From positions 1 through 8,593 of the forward strand of contig JAGGSD010000229.1 in the NCBI GenBank assembly GCA_021159265.1: a DNA stretch of 8,593 nt. Direction: 5' to 3'. Positions 6,644 through 8,593 of the stretch are shown piece by piece (positions within the stretch are counted from its first letter, which is position 1; each line of letters begins with the position of its first letter). This DNA is from Syntrophobacterales bacterium (GTDB taxonomy: Bacteria > Desulfobacterota > Syntrophia > Syntrophales > UBA6807). The notes below the pieces were generated by a model. That model was not told where the DNA came from, searched no databases, and saw nothing but the letters and a program-made list of their open reading frames with translations. A program made the position numbers and the translations under genes.

Positions 6644-6671
6644 AGGGACTGAAAATTAATAACTCATTGTT
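6644..6671. repeat. 28-bp repeat shared with the window's right end
   Basis: This segment (agggactgaaaattaataa onward) matches 8566-8593 at 27 of 28 positions, in the same orientation. Read on the minus strand it translates as Asn-Asn-Glu-Leu-Leu-Ile-Phe-Ser-Pro, and the other copy gives Asn-Asp-Glu-Leu-Leu-Ile-Phe-Ser-Pro then a stop. It sits in the 268-base gap between the COG1237 gene and groES. The rest of that gap (6672-6866) holds no recognised gene, only a short minus-strand frame MNEERLKMA with a gagg signal (6716-6687) and a long-loop dyad near 6812-6870 (ataatcaagcc / gggtttgattat). Confidence 0.6.
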
Positions 6672-6866
6672 TTCGCACACCTGCTTTCAGGCCATCTTTA
6701 GCCGCTCCTCATTCATAAAATCCTCAAATTAGTTCTGCTGGTTCTGGGGTTTTGTTCAATCGGATCGACCAAACCTAGCCTGAATCAGAGCGCGAATTCC
6801 AATGACTTAAGATGAATAATCAAGCCTTAAATAAACAGTATCGGGCCTAAGCGAAACAGGGTTTGA

Positions 6867-7151
6867 TTATATAGAGTCCACTTCAACTATCTTAGCTAAG
6901 ATATCGTCTATAGTAACCAGGAGATACTTCTCTTCTTCAAAAGTTATCTCTGTGCCCGAGAAATCCTTGTAGATAACTTTGTCTCCCACGGATAACTGTT
7001 CAGATACAGCAGCAGATATTGCGATAACTTCTCCTTCTCTCGGTTTTTCTTTGGCAGTATCAGGAATGATTATCCCGCCCGGCGTTTTGTCCGCGACATT
7101 CCGGGATAACTTTACCAGAACATAGCTATTGATAGGTTGAATCTTTTTCAT
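6867..7151 (-). CDS. groES: GroES-like co-chaperonin (orphan)
   Basis: At 94 residues this has the usual Cpn10 length and layout: an N-terminal strand IQPINSYVLVKL, a mobile loop followed by GGIIIPDTAKEKP (25-37), GEVIAIS, VGDKVIYKDFSGTEI (55-69), and a C-terminal EEKYLLVTIDDILAKI. GroES forms a heptameric lid on GroEL for ATP-driven protein folding. Unlike the usual arrangement, no groEL follows; the next minus-strand gene is the COG1237 hydrolase. The mobile loop (about 17-27, RNVADKTPGG) keeps the Gly-Gly-Ile pattern that contacts GroEL, so function may be retained, but the N-terminal part departs from typical sequences (INSYVLVKL where LHDRVLVKR is common). A strong Shine-Dalgarno gaggaggtg precedes the ATG. 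I see no CIRCE heat-shock operator upstream. Confidence 0.9.
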   Translation of the reverse strand: MKKIQPINSYVLVKLSRNVADKTPGGIIIPDTAKEKPREGEVIAISAAVSEQLSVGDKVIYKDFSGTEITFEEEKYLLVTIDDILAKIVEVDSI

Positions 7152-7197
7152 TTTAACACCTCCTCATAATATGCCTTTGTAATGAATATTGACACAA

Positions 7198-7336
7198 TCG
7201 TAAAAAGTCGGATTTCCCCTCCCTTGGTGGGAGGGGATAAAGGGGAGGGGGACATAACCACTTGAAATAGCGGTGTTCTTACCCTCACCCCTGTCCTCTC
7301 CCATCAAGGGAGAGGGAGTTTTTTGGCTTTTTACGA
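7198..7336 (+). mobile_element. Hairpin-rich MITE-like element, copy 2
   Basis: This is the second copy of the element at 140-278, in the same orientation and of the same length (139 bp). Ends are tcgtaaaaagtc (7198-7209) and ggctttttacga (7325-7336), with one mismatch in the inverted repeat. Dyads cccctccc/gggagggg (7216-7236) and cctctccc/gggagagg (7295-7315) are conserved. No target duplication is recognisable. It separates the glutaredoxin-fusion gene from groES, 62 bases after the former's stop and 46 bases before the latter's start, and so probably affects whether the two are co-transcribed. Confidence 0.75.
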
Positions 7337-7398
7337 AGCCATCAATATTAGTTCTTTATCATTAATTGGGAAAATGCAGCAGCCTTTTTACAGTTAAA

Positions 7399-7992
7399 CT
7401 AATTTTCGCCTCTTATTCCTAAAAGACTGTCTAACTTCATTTTATCAAACCCTACAACAATCTTTCCGTCAATATCCGTCTGAGGAACCCCGCGCTGGCC
7501 GCTTCTTCTCATTAGGTCCTGAGCTGCCCTTTCATCACGGGAGATATCCACTCCCCGGAAAGGAATCCTGTTCTTCATCAAGTATGTCTTGACTTTACTG
7601 CACCAGGGGCAGCTTGGTGTAGTATAAACCGTAACGCTCCTGAATTTTCTTTCTTCTTCTTTTTTCCCTACCTTAGGCAAAGGCGCTTCTGACAAAGCCA
7701 TTTCGTAATACTGCTTATTTTGCAAACCGTATATAATTTTAGAAACTTTATCGTCTTTAAGAACCAAAACAGCGGGAACGGAATCTATTCCGTATAAAGG
7801 ATGAATGTCCTTGACTTTTGAAGCATTGACTGAATAGACTTGAATATCGGGATTATCCTTTTTGACTTCTTCCAAAACGCTTACAGCTTCTTTGCTTTTC
7901 TGAGAAGAGTCCGAATAGAAAACAACCACAGGAAAAGATTTTTCTTTCTTTATTTTCTCAAAGCCATCCTTGTCTTTAAGGCTTTCAATCAT
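7399..7992 (-). CDS. Two-domain thioredoxin-like/YruB-type glutaredoxin protein
   Basis: The 197-residue protein joins two thioredoxin folds. Residues 5-100 align with thioredoxin (PVVVFYSDSSQKSKEAVSVLEEV, then a cis-proline block SVPAVLVLKD with Pro73), but both catalytic cysteines are serine: Ser30-Gln-Lys-Ser33 stands where Cys-Gly-Pro-Cys is expected. After a charged linker (105-117), residues 118-193 form a glutaredoxin of the YruB type, with Cys128-Pro-Trp-Cys131, SGQRGVPQT (164-172, cis-Pro170) and IVVGFDKMKLDSLL. Only the second domain can do dithiol chemistry. It presumably acts as a cytoplasmic thiol-disulphide carrier, and the first domain may be a docking or structural module (inference). 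ATG 7992 follows a ribosome-binding site agagg and lies 2 bases after the stop of the trxB remnant, so it was once the second gene of a trxB operon. Confidence 0.88.
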   Translation of the reverse strand: MIESLKDKDGFEKIKKEKSFPVVVFYSDSSQKSKEAVSVLEEVKKDNPDIQVYSVNASKVKDIHPLYGIDSVPAVLVLKDDKVSKIIYGLQNKQYYEMALSEAPLPKVGKKEEERKFRSVTVYTTPSCPWCSKVKTYLMKNRIPFRGVDISRDERAAQDLMRRSGQRGVPQTDIDGKIVVGFDKMKLDSLLGIRGEN

Positions 7993-7994
7993 AC

Positions 7995-8191
7995 TTATAA
8001 CCTCTTAATATCTTTAATGTAATCTCTTATTGAAACAGCCGCGATAGTTACTTCCCCTTGGCAACATCTATCTGGCGCACTTTCTTTGAACGCACATCTC
8101 CTACAGCATACATTCCCGCAGTATTCTTCCGTATATCATCATCCGTCTTGATATACCCGGACTTGTCAAAATCAACAAGACGTTCCAAGAA
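7995..8191 (-). pseudogene. trxB: Thioredoxin reductase remnant, truncated and frameshifted
   Basis: Only the C-terminal part of a TrxB-like flavoprotein remains: FLERLVDFDKSGYIKTDDD, then the FAD-binding TAGMYAVGDVRSKKVRQIDVAKG. This equals about the last 65 of about 310 residues. The frame then hits a stop at 8048-8050. One added base in the G4 run (plus-strand cccc 8054-8057) would restore EVTIAAVSIRDYIKDIKRL, ending at 7995-7997. The upstream part, with the NADPH domain and redox CxxC, is absent: homology stops near 8191 and the preceding sequence is unrelated. The remnant ends 2 bases before the glutaredoxin-fusion gene. An annotation pipeline could call a 63-codon gene here (8239-8048), but it cannot be a working reductase. 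Confidence 0.85.
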
Positions 8192-8296
8192 AAAGGATAA
8201 AAATAAACTAATGCTTTTTTGCCTTTTGTCAATGAACAACTAAAAAATTTTATAGCTCTGAAAAATAGACATTGGTTGTAAACTGTTCATCGTTCC
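8192..8296. other. AT-rich junction upstream of the trxB remnant
   Basis: This stretch joins the broken edge of trxB to the 272-bp repeat. On the minus strand it holds a perfect -35-like TTGACA (8232-8227), but no good -10 at 16-18 bases; TAGTTT at 16 bases is the best. It is a weak candidate for the promoter now driving the glutaredoxin-fusion gene. I see no coding potential. Confidence 0.3.
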
Positions 8297-8568
8297 TTAA
8301 TTGTAAAGTTCTTGCAAAAATGGCAAAAGAATTTCTTTATGGCTGATAAGTCCTTGCAAAACTTAAATCCGAATATCGAATATCGAAACTCGAAACAATA
8401 TCGAATGACAAAAATACAAATATCTAAACGGGAAAGAGTTAAACTTTTTACAATAAAGTTAATGCCACTTCTGTGGCGTTGATGTTTTGAACATTTGAAT
8501 ATTAGAAATTAGGATTTGTTTCGCATTTAGTGCTTCGTATTTCGAATTTCCAGTTTATCTGGGTTAGG
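8297..8568 (+). repeat. 272-bp dispersed direct repeat, copy 2
   Basis: This is the gap-free partner of 3131-3402 with 6 substitutions, in the same orientation. The two copies flank 4.9 kb containing the DUF3047, TPR/OmpA, COG1237, groES and glutaredoxin genes. The flanks of the two copies differ on both sides, so the edges are well defined. No open frame is shared and no terminal inverted repeats are obvious. The copy sits about 105 bases from the broken end of trxB. Confidence 0.9.
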
Positions 8569-8593
8569 GACTGAAAATTAATAACTCATCGTT
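8566..8593. repeat. 28-bp repeat at window end
   Basis: This is the second copy of 6644-6671 with one mismatch. It starts where the 272-bp repeat ends (sharing aggg) and runs to the window edge, so the true repeat is probably longer. Translated on the minus strand it reads NDELLIFSP followed by a stop, which could be the end of a gene lying beyond the edge. Confidence 0.55.

Noticed and set aside
6687..6716. MNEERLKMA as a leader peptide regulating the COG1237 gene
   Set aside because: It is only nine codons, has no attenuator structure after it, and overlaps dispersed repeat sequence.
8287..8593. 8-bp direct repeat tcatcgtt at 8287-8294 and 8586-8593 as a target duplication of the 272-bp repeat
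   Set aside because: The right copy falls 17 bases beyond the repeat's end, inside the 28-bp repeat that recurs at 6644, and copy 1 of the 272-bp repeat shows no equivalent. It is probably coincidence.
1..8593. CRISPR array, tRNA or rRNA genes, riboswitch, toxin-antitoxin or defence system
   Set aside because: I saw no regularly spaced repeats, no cloverleaf or rRNA-like stretches, and no gene of such systems. The dispersed repeats are not spaced as an array.

Overview
The window reads as ordinary chromosomal DNA from a Gram-negative anaerobe. It holds seven intact protein genes, one gene remnant and an unusually dense set of short dispersed repeats. An exported DUF3047 protein, a TPR/OmpA envelope protein, a COG1237 metallo-hydrolase and a YruB-type glutaredoxin next to a thioredoxin reductase remnant together suggest a Desulfobacterota-like (deltaproteobacterial) lineage. 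That placement is inference from gene content and repeat style; no rRNA or strong phylogenetic marker is present.

Left part (1-3090, plus strand): a truncated copy of a GTAAC-ended element (1-111) is followed by a hairpin-rich 139-bp element (140-278). Then come an NRDE/TANGO2-family gene (305-1087), a Nudix hydrolase (1181-1624), a 302-bp miniature element with 13-bp inverted ends and a perfect 8-bp target duplication (1642-1943), and fmt, methionyl-tRNA formyltransferase (2149-3090). Fmt stands without its frequent partner def in view.

Middle (3091-5641): one copy of a 272-bp dispersed repeat (3131-3402) lies directly in front of a secreted DUF3047 gene (3414-4208). A TPR plus OmpA-C peptidoglycan-binding protein follows (4473-5288) with its own plausible promoter. 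A second GTAAC-ended miniature element (5334-5545) and a strong hairpin (5581-5610) separate this plus-strand block from the minus-strand block.

Right part (5642-8593, minus strand, transcribed right to left): a thioredoxin reductase remnant (8191-7995, truncated and frameshifted), a two-domain thioredoxin-like/glutaredoxin protein whose first domain has lost both active-site cysteines (7992-7399), a second copy of the hairpin-rich element (7336-7198), an orphan groES with no groEL beside it (7151-6867), and a COG1237 metallo-beta-lactamase-fold enzyme (6598-5642). The window ends in the second copy of the 272-bp repeat (8297-8568).

I see no phage, CRISPR, toxin-antitoxin, biosynthetic or defence system. 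The most noteworthy signal is the repeat landscape. Two miniature elements with unrelated interiors share the tip GTAACTG(C/T)TCA and both are flanked by 8-bp duplications, which points to one trans-acting transposase mobilising several non-autonomous families. The decayed trxB beside an intact glutaredoxin fusion, and the solitary groES, are the most interesting gene-level observations.
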